A stretch of DNA of 64,000 nucleotides from Torymus aiolomorphi. Its lineage: Eukaryota; Arthropoda; Insecta; Hymenoptera; Torymidae. Below, piece by piece: positions 23,336 to 33,239 of the stretch (position 1 is the stretch's first letter; the number at the start of each line of letters is the position of its first letter). The translations under genes were made by a program, and so were the position numbers. The notes under the pieces are model-generated. The model saw nothing but the letters and a program-made list of their open reading frames with translations, searched no databases and had not been told where the DNA came from. Location: positions 3,233,001 through 3,297,000 of the forward strand of contig CM070877.1 in NCBI GenBank assembly GCA_036365515.1. Direction: 5' to 3'.

Positions 23336-25500
23336 CAGAAATTGTATTTTAACATCCTAGAGCTACCACTACAAAATTAAAGAAAACAAAAACGCCTGAG
23401 TTAGAGGATATTTGAAACCTTCGCCGAGTAATATGGTTTTTAAAACCACTCTATAAGTTGGTGGATTTTCGAAGTCTTCGCTAAGTTGGCGGGGTTTTGA
23501 AGCAAACACCGACTTAGCAGGTTTTCGAAGAAAACGCCAAAGAAATTTCGAAGAAATACAATTAATTTATAAATTCTATAAATAGCATGTGATAATACCT
23601 TAAACTTTGTAATTTACAATTTAATAATTACTACATAACTATTTATAAGAAGTATGCGGGCTTCGTGAGCACGCATCGTAACGTGCCGCTACGTATCCTA
23701 CACGCAGCGAGGAGCTGAGCGTTGCACAGCAGCGACTACGTGATGGCGCCACGCGCCGAGCAAAGAAGCGCAGTGGAGACACGGCCGTATCCCCCTCTGC
23801 CCCTCGCCTACAACATGCGTGCGCCTGCGACAGCGCTCGCTCTCTCCTGTGCCTAACGACGACTACGATGCACAGTAGGAAAAAACCTATGAACATTGCA
23901 CGAAAATCAGTTTCGCCTAGGGATTTTGACAAATGGCAAAAAAAAAACACGTGGAAGTACTACACAACGGGGTAAACTTGAAGTCTAGGTACCGCTTTTT
24001 GACTCATTCATTACTTACTGTTTTAATTTTCGTATTTAAGTGAAGTGTGGCATGATTTTTTTGAAAATTTTTCACTATATTAACTCATGGCAACTAGGCA
24101 AATATTTAATTGCTTAGTTTTACAACACGTATACCCATACTTTTACGTATTATAACCATAAAATGTGTCGCTTTGAATATTTTTACTTTTCATCGCATTT
24201 TTAAGGGGCAATTCTAAATTTCGATTTTTGAACTTTACTGAAAACATTATATTTCTAAGACCATAAGTCTAACAATAAATTATATAATGTTACTTTCGTT
24301 TCATTTTGATCCGTTTAATCTAGATCTAGATTATACTGATCAAAATAAACATTATATAATTTATTATTTTAACAATTGTTTAAACAATTGATGTTCAAAC
24401 AATTGGAGAGCACATTGTCGACGAATGACTTACAGATCTAGATTATACGAATCAACATATACAAGAAAATAACATTATATCAAGGAGCGCGGGAGCGCTC
24501 CGAAGGCAAGTATAGAAGAAGCCTAAAGGAGCGACCCGTGCTACATATACATTGAAATGGGTGTACGAAAAATTCAATGCGCTTTTACGTATGTTGCGTT
24601 AGTTTTTACTATATAACATATCGCTCTTAATCGAAAGCCATTTCATTGCTCTACTCAAATCAAAAGATTTTATTTAAAAAGATTATCTCGTTCAAAAGAT
24701 ATAGAGAGCTGAATTTTTTTATGTGCTGTTTCCTTTCCGAACTCTTCCGGTTGTCGTCTATCTAACGCTTGTATATCTATATATATTTATATATAGACAC
24801 CCGTATCTGGTCGATCTAACCTTACATATAACATTTCAGTATTTTGATATACAAATATTGTCATATCGTGAGTTAATAGTATATTTCAAAGATCTCAAGA
24901 AGTCAACTAATAATGAGATGATCGAATTATCACGTGTGTATCAATCAACGGAGAAAATAACTTTTATTAGATAAGTATACTTATTTAATGACTAAATGTT
25001 AAATGGCTAAAATCATTTTTTAAAAATTGATACTTTGTGTGATTTTTTATTTTTACAGATATTATATAAGATTTTTTAGAGTCATTTTGGGGATACTTTA
25101 TATATATATTATAATATAGCAGCTGATCGAACATCTAACAAATGATGAGGAGAAGAATCTAAACTTATAAGGAAATAGGTAAAACAGCATAAAGACAATA
25201 AAAAAATCTGCTTATTACAACTATAAAATTATATTATTTTATTTTTGTTCCAGGTTAGGTGTTGTAATTAGAGTTATTCAATCGATCTGTTGAAAATTAA
25301 TTCTATTAACAAAATGATTAGCTACTTGTCATCAATTATATAAGAATAAGTTCGTATATAACAACTTACTATTTCATGGTATCTCATTTTTTATTTACCA
25401 GTAAAAGACACATTTTACCATTTGTCCACACGACCTACAGAAAATAGATCTAAAATAGTTGCTGGTAAGATTTTATTATTATATTCAGAAAATTAACTCA
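23336..25500. other. gene-free DNA with GC patch 23640-23900 and palindrome 24273-24366
   Basis: No supportable gene. The GC patch encodes an Arg-rich minus-strand frame of 103 codons without recognisable features. An imperfect 94-bp palindrome (AATAAATTATATAATGTT / AACATTATATAATTTATT around TAGATCTA) lies at 24273-24366, followed by AACAATTGTTTAAACAATTG. Confidence 0.5.
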
Positions 25501-25539
25501 CATGAGAATGAATATTAAAAAATGTTATTACTTATTTAG

Positions 25540-26060
25540 GTTGTGAATGTGGGTTTTCTGAAACATTTTTTGTAGCTCATTTTTATGGATTTTTCTCTCA
25601 TCACGCTAATTTAGATTTCATACTAATGCTGTTTGTACATATGTTGGTAGTAAAGAAACATACTTTTGTATATTATAAAATACTACCTGAAGAAATGGAA
25701 ATCTACAAGCGTCATCTACAAGAAAATAATGTAGAAATATCCTGATTTGATTCTCCAATGTGTATAAAAGATCCAATAGATTCTCAAAATGTAATCAGCT
25801 CATAGGAGGCCAAAGCCAAGATATTTTAACAGGATTGCACTCAAAGTACAAAAAAAGTATTATGTTATGAAGTTAGTTCTTTATAATAAAAAAAGAAAAT
25901 TGTGATTTTAATAGATTATCTTTCTAGTTGAAAATCATATTAGAGCTGGTGAAGGTTTTTGAAGACTTATGGAATAATGTGTGCTTTTCTTGAGGGATTG
26001 GAAACTCACTGATAACAAACTCAAACAAAGAACGTAGCGATCTGCCCGATACAAATGTAT
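25540..26060 (+). pseudogene. decayed coding-like sequence, unassigned
   Basis: One frame reads VAHFYGFFSHHANLDFIL and then KILPEEMEIYKRHLQENN before stops and shifts break it up. Its composition looks protein-like, but I cannot name a family. It may be part of the same decayed repeat that includes 26342-26569. Confidence 0.25.
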
Positions 26061-26341
26061 TATTGTATTATCAAAAAGTGACATCTAATCTGTGTGTTGT
26101 GTTAAATAAAATAAAGTACCGGTATGATGTGTTACATGAAATAAAATCAGTGTTTATAATCAACAATTTAAATAAATAAAAAAATAAAATAAAAAATAAA
26201 TAAAATCAAATTTTACAACTTTTACTTAAAATCAGTTTCAAATATTTTGAGAGTAGCTCAAGTGTGTATTAATAAATAATTATGTGTTATGAGGTTCATA
26301 AACTTTATAATAAGCTTTTGCATAGAAGAAAACATTGGTGA

Positions 26342-26800
26342 GTGGCACTTGAGCATAAATATTACAATATAATTTATGATTCTCATTTGAAATATTGGTC
26401 TGAGCCTTGGTTTAAACAGCATTTGTTATCTTCACGAAACTTAGTCGATATCAGTGCTGTGCTGTTGTACATATTTACTCAAAAACCTATTAAAAGATTA
26501 TGTCAAATGAACATTGAAATACTAAAAAAAGTGAAAATGATGTGTTATTGTGAAAATTTCAACGAATAAAAGTGCTCAGTTAGTCTAATTTATCAGAGAA
26601 GTTCTTAGTAAATATTTTTCTATACAAGATTCAAATAATAATAATTCTTAGTTCATCAACTGGTCGTGTTTTTAATTTACAAAATTAGGGTGTCAATGAT
26701 CGCCGGTTATTAATTTAAGTAGTTTCAATTAATCACAATTTCAAGAACTTATATCTACTATAAAAGAATAATTCAAATAAACGGAGTTGTATGACAAGTT
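26342..26800 (+). repeat. repeat with a conserved 75-codon frame (26342-26569)
   Basis: The frame reads through DSHLKYWSEPWFKQHLLSSR and PIKRLCQMNIEILKK and ends KMMCYCENFNE, then AATAAAAG. Part of the same peptide is encoded at 5537-5621 with few changes, and an upstream part is recognisable but broken at 57768-57870. The 3' flank is also shared. Conservation of the reading phase between copies suggests it was a real protein C-terminus, possibly a gene family or transposon product. I do not recognise the family. Confidence 0.45.
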
Positions 26801-27039
26801 ATTAGGTAATTTATGGATCCAGAATCAATATGAAAAGAATCTATACAACAAGTGTATATGTGAGTGAAAATGAAACATCGTGTAATCTCATGAAATAATT
26901 TAGTTTTGTAACATAAAACTATGATGCTGTCCAGTGGTATTTTTGGTGTATAAACTGCATTGTCGGTTGGGTTCTTTATTGGGACTTTCTTTAGCAGTCA
27001 CAATTTTTGCAGTTTCCTGTGCTTCTTGTTACATATAAC

Positions 27040-27228
27040 TCGCATGACAGACTATCTAGATTTATAAATAGGCTACAGAAAAAGCTTTTACTTGTGACAA
27101 GAGAGAACGACAGCTACAGACAACAGCTTGATGATACATATGAAAAAGAAATATGTGGATACTAAAATAACGAAACTCCCAATTTACTTAGTGAACAAAC
27201 TCCAGCTTTAATAAAAAGAAATGAGTGA
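27040..27228 (+). pseudogene. Mad1-like spindle-checkpoint protein fragment
   Basis: The frame reads RLSRFINRLQKKLLLVTREN then DSYRQQLDDTYEKEI. After an in-frame TAA it continues with SEQTPALIKRNE and a stop. The pattern RLQ-KLLL-T-E-D-YR-QL-YEKE resembles the coiled-coil region of Mad1, a kinetochore checkpoint protein. This is known from memory of the family, not a search. Only about 50 codons remain and the rest of the gene is absent, so it is a fragment or degraded duplicate. An unrelated coiled-coil protein is the alternative. Confidence 0.4.
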
Positions 27229-27421
27229 TGTTTTGGCAACTAGAATGCTAATAACAGCAGTCTCATTGGTGAACAAGTGGCTTATGCATTTTTCTTATGA
27301 TGTTTATGCTTTTATTCTCATTTACCACCAGGAGAAACTAGAATATTTTTTATCAGTGTTAATATGTTTATTAATAACTTGAGTTTGTAATTGTATTCAC
27401 AATTTTACTCCCCATTGTCAA

Positions 27422-29085
27422 ATGTAAAAATTGTTGTTTTGGTCAATTCTGACCAGATCCGTTGGGAGCAGGAAAGAAAATAGACTACGATGCTAAGTAG
27501 TTGCAACGTTTCGTCGACGGGTTTGTCGACCTCTTCAGGCTTTATTAAAAAAAATATATAATAATATAATTAACAGAACGAGCTCACGCTAGTCTTAACT
27601 TACGATGGTTGAAAAAATTTTAAAAAATGCGAAACGAATTACCTAAGTTATCGCACAGCGATCCGTCGAGTAATGTGAAAGTACATAGCAACATGACTTA
27701 TATATATATATATATATATTGGCTTCCTACCAAAACGTAAACAATAACAAATTTTGAATTAGATCGAGAATATACTTTACTTTTTATGTAACAGCTTAAA
27801 GATAGATTTGTATTCTCTACTGAGATTCTGTGTATCTTCTTTTTTGTTTATTGTATTTGGTGTACTGTTAATAAATAACATTTCAGAAATAAGTCTTTTA
27901 TTATAGTTATTTTCAATATCTCTAATTGTTACTGCTTCAAAATCAAATTCATGATTATATTCATTTTTATGTATATTGACAACCAACTCATCATTATTAT
28001 TCTTACGATGTTCGGTAATTCGTTTATTTAGGGCACGTTTTGTCTCGCCTATGTACCGTGCATTGCAATCTTTACAAGGGAACTCATAAACCACATTCGT
28101 TTGCTCAAGTTTGTTGGTTTTATCTTTGCCAAGAACAACTAGTTTTGAGAATTTATTAACTATATTTGGGATCGTTACAATATTGTGTTTCCGTAAAAAT
28201 TTTGAACAATTGTTGTAAAATTTTGAATAAAATGGAAGTGATACTTTAATGTTGTGTCGGTTAGTATTTACAGGACTGTTTCTTTTATTTTGAAAACGAA
28301 TTTTAAATAGTCTAGATCTTATATGTTTGTCAATAAACTCTGGTGGATATGAGTTCTCTTTAAGTATATTTTTAACCCGCAATATATTTCTATTATGAAA
28401 ACGTTTATCTGATAAAAGGATAGCTCTATCAATCAAGTTAAAAACTATATTCTTTTTTAATGATATCGGGTGGTTGCTGTAGTAGTTTAAAGTTCTATTA
28501 GATGACATCGATTTTGAATACCAGTCAGTGATAATATTACCATCCTGTTTAATGAGAGACACGTCCAAAAAGTTAATATTGTTATTAATTTCAATTTCAT
28601 AAGTAAACTTAAGGTTGGGATCAAAATTGTTAAAACATTGATTCAATACATGAATATCGTCTTTTTTGATACAACAAATCGAATCATCAACATATCGAAA
28701 ATAGAACAATGGTATTATGTTGAATTCTGTTTTTAGTTTCTTCCAACAAGCAATTTCTAAATCTTCCATGACTAGATCAGCAAAAAACGGAGAGATTGGA
28801 GAACCCATAGGTGTCCCAAAAATTTGTTGGTAATATTTGTTATTAAAAGTAAAAAATACATTTTCAAATAAAAATTTAGTACAGGAAATAATATCACCGA
28901 ACGGTATTTTACAATTGTTGAGAATATACTGCGCTCGTTTTTCCAAACTCTGGATAACAAGGTCTACAGAGATATTTGTAAAAAGTGAAACCACATCTAA
29001 AGATATCAGTATTTAGTTATCTGGAATTTTTATATTCGTAATTTTATTAATTAGATCAAAACTGTTATCTATGTGTGATTTAGGA
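27422..29085 (-). pseudogene. 5'-truncated Penelope-like copy (RT + GIY-YIG endonuclease)
   Basis: From about 28994 to 27777 the frame encodes 405 residues matching the C-terminal half of the neighbouring plus copy, with YFRYVDDSICC (reverse transcriptase) and CKDCNARYIGETKRALNKR (GIY-YIG nuclease). Homology continues upstream to about 29085. Just before the frame, a codon that is TAC in the plus copy is TAA here (near 29013), so the coding sequence is both truncated and interrupted. Residues such as SMSSNR against SMLSNR and NKRITEH against NKQIAEH separate the copies. Confidence 0.9.
27508..27538 (-). ncRNA. hammerhead-ribozyme-like core, minus copy
   Basis: On the minus strand: CUGAAGA (27538-27532), stem II GUCGAC, loop AAACCC, GUCGAC, then GAAAC (27512-27508). 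The core boxes and 6-bp stem II match a hammerhead. Penelope-like elements are known to carry such motifs in their 3'/pLTR region. I could not assign helix I and the cleavage triplet by eye. Confidence 0.55.
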
Positions 29086-31346
29086 AATTATCAATTGACG
29101 CTGAAAAGATTGCCAAAAAATTGCTTAAACTAGAAATTAGGGATAGTAGTTTTCAAAAAAATGCATTAGAACTCGCTACTCATCGTGTATTTATTGAGAT
29201 TAAAAATTTAAACATTGATTTTCACATTTTAAAAAAATTTTTTAATTTAAGCAATATTAATATCAAAACTTTGGATAAAAACCTTAAACACCGTTTCAAC
29301 ATAAAACTTAATTTGATCAAAAAGAGATGTAACTACCAGGATTCCCGCATACATGTAAATATTGAAAAATGTTTCAAAAATGTTTTTAATACACATATTC
29401 CGACCGATGTCGCTGAAATCGTTTCTCTGGGTCGCAATTTCGCATTTACACAACACAACATGCAGAAATCGATTGTTTTTAACACCATAAAAAACGTAGA
29501 ATCAATGTTTATTTCTTCACAACTCAATACCGATGACAAAAATAAAATTAGACAAGATATAGTGAAAGCTATAAAGTTTCAAAATAATTGTAAACAACCA
29601 ACGAAAAATAGTGACTTATATTTACTTAAGAAAATCAAAACCGCTCAAAAATTTATTAACGATAACAAAAATATATTCTTTACACAATCTGATAAAGGCA
29701 ATGTTACCGTGTGCTTAGAGAAATCTGACTATATAGAAAAAATGAATAGTTTATTGAATGATAATAAGGTGTACAGAGAAATAAAAAGAAAACCGTTAAA
29801 TACATTACAAAATAATGTCTATAGGATTCTGAAAAATCTGAATGATAACAACTTTCTAAAACAAAAATATCATAATATACAACTTACGCAGACAAACACA
29901 TCTCTTGCTAAATGTTATGGATTACCAAAAATCCATAAACCAAAACTATCCTTTAGACCGATAATTTCAACTGTGAACAGCCCTACACATTTCTTAGCAA
30001 AAATAATTTATGAAAACCTCAAAACATGTTTCCCTCTTCCTAAATCACACATAGATAACAGTTTTGATCTAATTAATAAAATTACGAATATAAAAATTCC
30101 AGATAACTACATACTGATATCTTTAGATGTGGTTTCACTTTTTACAAATATCTCTGTAGACCTTGTTATCCAGAGTTTAGAAAAACGAGCGCAGTATATT
30201 CTCAACAATTGTAAAATACCGTTCGGTGATATTATTTCCTGTACTAAATTTTTATTTGAAAATGTATTTTTTACTTTTAATAACAAATATTACCAACAAA
30301 TTTTTGGGACACCTATGGGTTCTCCAATCTCTCCGTTTTTTGCTGATCTAGTCATGGAAGATTTAGAAATTGCTTGTTGGAAGAAACTAAAAACAGAATT
30401 CAACATAATACCATTGTTCTATTTTCGATATGTTGATGATTCGATTTGTTGTATCAAAAAAGACGATATTCATGTATTGAATCAATGTTTTAACAATTTT
30501 GATCCCAACCTTAAGTTTACTTACGAAATTGAAATTAATAACAATATTAACTTTTTGGACGTGTCTCTCATTAAACAGGATGGTAATATTATCACTGACT
30601 GGTATTCAAAATCGATGTTATCTAATAGAACTTTAAACTACTACAGCAACCACCCGATATCATTAAAAAAGAATATAGTTTTTAACTTGATTGATAGAGC
30701 TATCCTTTTATCAGATAAACGTTTTCATAATAGAAATATATTGCGGGTTAAAAATATACTTAAAGAGAACTCATATCCACCAGAGTTTATTGACAAACAT
30801 ATAAGATCTAGACTATTTAAAATTCGTTTTCAAAATAAAAGAAACAGTCCTGTAAATACTAACCGACACAACATTAAAGTATCACTTCCATTTTATTCAA
30901 AATTTTACAACAATTGTTCAAAATTTTTACGGAAACACAATATTGTAACGATCCCAAATATAGTTAATAAATTCTCAAAACTAGTTGTTCTTGGCAAAGA
31001 TAAAACCAATAAACTTGAGCAAACGAATGTGGTTTATGAGTTCCCTTGTAAAGATTGCAATGCACGGTACATAGGCGAGACAAAACGTGCCCTAAATAAA
31101 CAAATTGCCGAACATCGTAAGAATAATAATGATGAGTTGGTTGTCAATATACATAAAAATGAATATAATCATGAATTTGATTTTGAAGCAGTAACAATTA
31201 GAGATATTGAAAATAACTATAATAAAAGACTTATTTCTGAAATGTTATTTATTAACAGTACACCAAATACAATAAACAAAAAAGAAGATACACAGAATCT
31301 CAGTAGAGAATACAAATCTATCTTTAAGCTGTTACATAAAAAGTAA
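29079..31346 (+). CDS. Penelope-like element ORF: reverse transcriptase with GIY-YIG endonuclease
   Basis: Open for about 755 codons. The first ATG-independent start usually given is TTG at 29121, but the frame is open back to 29079 and the true N-terminus has probably been lost at the head-to-head junction. Numbering from 29121: the N-terminal third is Lys/Asn-rich; GLPKIHK near 275 and SLDVVSLFTNI near 340 are reverse transcriptase motifs; TPMGSPISPFFAD near 395; the catalytic YVDD near 437; and a C-terminal nuclease with VVYEFPCKDCNARYIGET near 637-655 (zinc-like Cys pair plus GIY-YIG core). The protein would prime reverse transcription at a nick and insert the element. The frame is unbroken, so this copy may have been active recently. 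It ends KLLHKK; the 3' UTR carries (TA)n and a hammerhead-like motif. Confidence 0.93.
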   Translation, partial: FRKLSIDAEKIAKKLLKLEIRDSSFQKNALELATHRVFIEIKNLNIDFHILKKFFNLSNINIKTLDKNLKHRFNIKLNLIKKRCNYQDSRIHVNIEKCFKNVFNTHIPTDVAEIVSLGRNFAFTQHNMQKSIVFNTIKNVESMFISSQLNTDDKNKIRQDIVKAIKFQNNCKQPTKNSDLYLLKKIKTAQKFINDNKNIFFTQSDKGNVTVCLEKSDYIEKMNSLLNDNKVYREIKRKPLNTLQNNVYRILKNLNDNNFLKQKYHNIQLTQTNTSLAKCYGLPKIHKPKLSFRPIISTVNSPTHFLAKIIYENLKTCFPLPKSHIDNSFDLINKITNIKIPDNYILISLDVVSLFTNISVDLVIQSLEKRAQYILNNCKIPFGDIISCTKFLFENVFFTFNNKYYQQIFGTPMGSPISPFFADLVMEDLEIACWKKLKTEFNIIPLFYFRYVDDSICCIKKDDIHVLNQCFNNFDPNLKFTYEIEINNNINFLDVSLIKQDGNIITDWYSKSMLSNRTLNYYSNHPISLKKNIVFNLIDRAILLSDKRFHNRNILRVKNILKENSYPPEFIDKHIRSRLFKIRFQNKRNSPVNTNRHNIKVSLPFYSKFYNNCSKFLRKHNIVTIPNIVNKFSKLVVLGKDKTNKLEQTNVVYEFPCKDCNARYIGETKRALNKQIAEHRKNNNDELVVNIHKNEYNHEFDFEAVTIRDIENNYNKRLISEMLFINSTPNTINKKEDTQNLSREYKSIFKLLHKK

Positions 31347-31399
31347 AGTATATTCTCGATCTAATTCAAAATTTGTTATTGTTTACGTTTTGGTAGGAA

Positions 31400-31402
<3 letters not shown>

Positions 31403-31488
<86 letters not shown>
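31403..31488. repeat. (TA)n microsatellite in the Penelope 3' UTR
   Basis: A run of about 85 bp. The minus copy has a much shorter run at 27700-27719, so the tract expanded after the copies separated. Confidence 0.95.
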
Positions 31489-31647
31489 CTCATGTTGCTA
31501 TGTACTTTCACATTACTCGACGGATCGCTGTGCGATAACTTAGGTAATTCGTTTCGCATTTTTTAAAATTTTTTCAACCATCGTAAGTTAAGACTAGCGT
31601 GAGCTCGTTCTGTTAATTATATTATTATATATTTTTTTTAATAAAGC

Positions 31648-31678
31648 CTGAAGAGGTCGACAAACCCGTCGACGAAAC
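31648..31678 (+). ncRNA. hammerhead-ribozyme-like core, plus copy
   Basis: CUGAAGA (31648-31654), stem II GUCGAC/GUCGAC with loop AAACCC, GAAAC (31674-31678). It lies about 300 bp after the ORF stop and is identical to the motif in the minus copy. The core fits the CUGANGA...GAAA consensus; the flanking helices were not resolved. Confidence 0.55.
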
Positions 31679-31873
31679 GTTGCAACTACTTAGCATCGTA
31701 GTCTATTTTCTTTTCTGCTCCCAACGGATCTGGTTAGAATTGACCAAAACAACAATTTTTACATGTTTATTAATAATTGGTTACCAATTTTATTTAAATA
31801 CTGCAAAATGTAATCATGTGAGTTTGCATTCCAATTCTGAAAAAAAAACTGGGCTGTTGTAAAAACAGCATTC

Positions 31874-32220
31874 ACATCGGGCTTATATTTTCTACTGTCA
31901 AAAAAACAAGCAGCAATGCTTGCTTGTAAAGAAATTACAGCTGGGACTTACTTCGACACCCTAAATGCATTAAGAACTTTTCAAATTTGACAAAATACAA
32001 TAGTAAATGGACTGGAATGAGTATTTTGTAAAAAAAACTTTGTATCAGCTGCTGTTATGGAAATTGTAGTTGGCATGAGAACTACTTATACCTTTAGTCA
32101 ACTTTGAGCTTCAAGCTTTGTAAAACCTAGAGGATCAGGTGATATCCGAGATTTAAATTTTAATTCTGAAAACTATGTCTGTACTAAAAGCAGCATTGAT
32201 GGCTGGTATATATCCAAAAT
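31874..32220 (+). pseudogene. YTHDC2-like DEAH RNA helicase fragment
   Basis: One frame reads YFLLSKKQAAMLACKEITAG, then TYFDTLNALRTFQI, a stop, NGLE, a stop, and VFCKKNFVSAAVMEIVVGMRT. After frameshifts come KPRGSGDIRDLNFNSEN and SVLKAALMAGIYPK. This is the order of motifs in the helicase-associated C-terminal region of YTHDC2/DHX36-type RNA helicases (QKRAAML...AGTFSDH...CEKNFL...MEI...GMR...GDIRDLNTNSEN...KAAL.AG.YPN). Two in-frame stops sit where tryptophan and arginine are expected, and at least two shifts are present. It is a decayed copy of a host gene segment, with no sign of the rest of the gene here. The Penelope pair is inserted about 100 bp upstream. Confidence 0.75.
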
Positions 32221-32269
32221 AAGAAATTACCTACATAATTTTTTTTTTTAAACAACCCACAAGACATTC

Positions 32270-32440
32270 TATAGAAAAATAATATCATACCTAAAAAAAT
32301 ACACGTTTGATTATATTATTTCAAAAAGTTCACTAATGTAATCATTTTATCGAGCTCCTTAAAAAAACATTCAAATTTAAAACTTTTGTGAATAAGTATA
32401 CTACCATTTAATAATATTATTAATAATATACTATAACAAC
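32270..32440. repeat. dispersed repeat, second copy at 62090-62255
   Basis: Shared phrases include AATACACGTTTGATTATATT, ACTAATGTAATCATTTTATCG and ATACTACCATTTAATAAT in the same order. Unknown class. Confidence 0.7.
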
Positions 32441-32735
32441 CCGTATGGAGATAATAATGTATGAAACCGTAGGAAACCGTACAAAAACGTATAATAATGA
32501 ACCTTTCTATTGGTTTTTGGACATATTTTATACGGTTTTATACATTTTTATACAGACTAATACATTTTCAGACATTTTCTTACAATACAGAAATTCTTCC
32601 ATGTCAAGTCTGTAAAAAGATTAATGTAATAAAAACATAGGAAACAGTATAAAAATCTATATTTCTGTATATTTCCATAGATTTTTTAAAATTTATTACA
32701 TTTTTATACGGTTTTATACATTTTTAGGCACGACT
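32441..32735. repeat. GTATAAAACCGTA-word repeat, relative of 17150-17600
   Basis: ATGAAACCGTAGGAAACCGT is followed by TTGGTTTTTGGACATATTTT and then ATACGGTTTTATACATTTTT, the same left-word, pivot, right-complement layout as the other copy. Confidence 0.6.
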
Positions 32736-32826
32736 GCTGCTCGGGAGAGCCTTATAATTTCACCAGAGCGAAAATTGTCTGACTTCAAGAACTAACAATT
32801 TATAGTACATTTCGACACGGGTGGGG

Positions 32827-32906
32827 AAGTCGATTATTTAGCTGGTGTGACTTTTTGCACGAGCGAAGCGAGTGCGAAAAAGTCACACCACCTAAATAAT
32901 CGACTT
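32827..32906. other. 80-bp near-perfect hairpin
   Basis: AAGTCGATTATTTAG, TGGTGTGACTTTTTGCAC and then GAGCGAAGCGAGTGCG are followed by the complement AAAAAGTCACACCA and TAAATAATCGACTT. Stem about 34 bp with a GC-rich tip. Confidence 0.85.
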
Positions 32907-33239
32907 ACGCACTAGTTTCGAACGGTATTTTATACCACGAGCGCCGAAAAATCATATCAAAGTTGTGATTTTGAGGTTAGAGTGGTATAAATGCTTAAAA
33001 AGTATTTTCCACTAAAAATGAGTGCGTTTTAAGCGTTTTCTGTGATGGTATGTCTGTACGTCCGTATGTACTCAAGTTTCTCGATTATCTCAACGAATTT
33101 TCGGTAGATCCAAACGAATTTTGGACTAGATACTCGTCTAATTATATGTAACTTATGGTTCCCTACCGAGCCAAATCCATCGAAAATTACAAAAATGCGA
33201 GAGCAAATAAGAATTTTAAAAAAGCGATTTTTAAGCTTA

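Larger units (their letters stand above)
27378..31762. mobile_element. Penelope-like retroelement, two copies head to head
   Basis: A 5'-truncated minus-strand copy (about 27422-29085) is joined at its broken 5' end to a plus-strand copy (about 29086-31764). The 3' regions of both copies match, out to the shared terminal AACAACAATTTTTACAT. ATGTTTATTAATAA stands at 27364-27377 and again at 31763-31776, a 14-bp target duplication around the whole composite. About 44 bp of unmatched sequence lies between the left duplication and the minus copy. Inverted or partial tandem copies and extra tail sequence are typical of Penelope-like elements. The copies differ by few residues, so the event is recent. 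Confidence 0.92.

Noticed and set aside
23639..23950. 103-codon Arg-rich minus frame
   Set aside because: GC-rich patch with overlapping frames on both strands; no domain.
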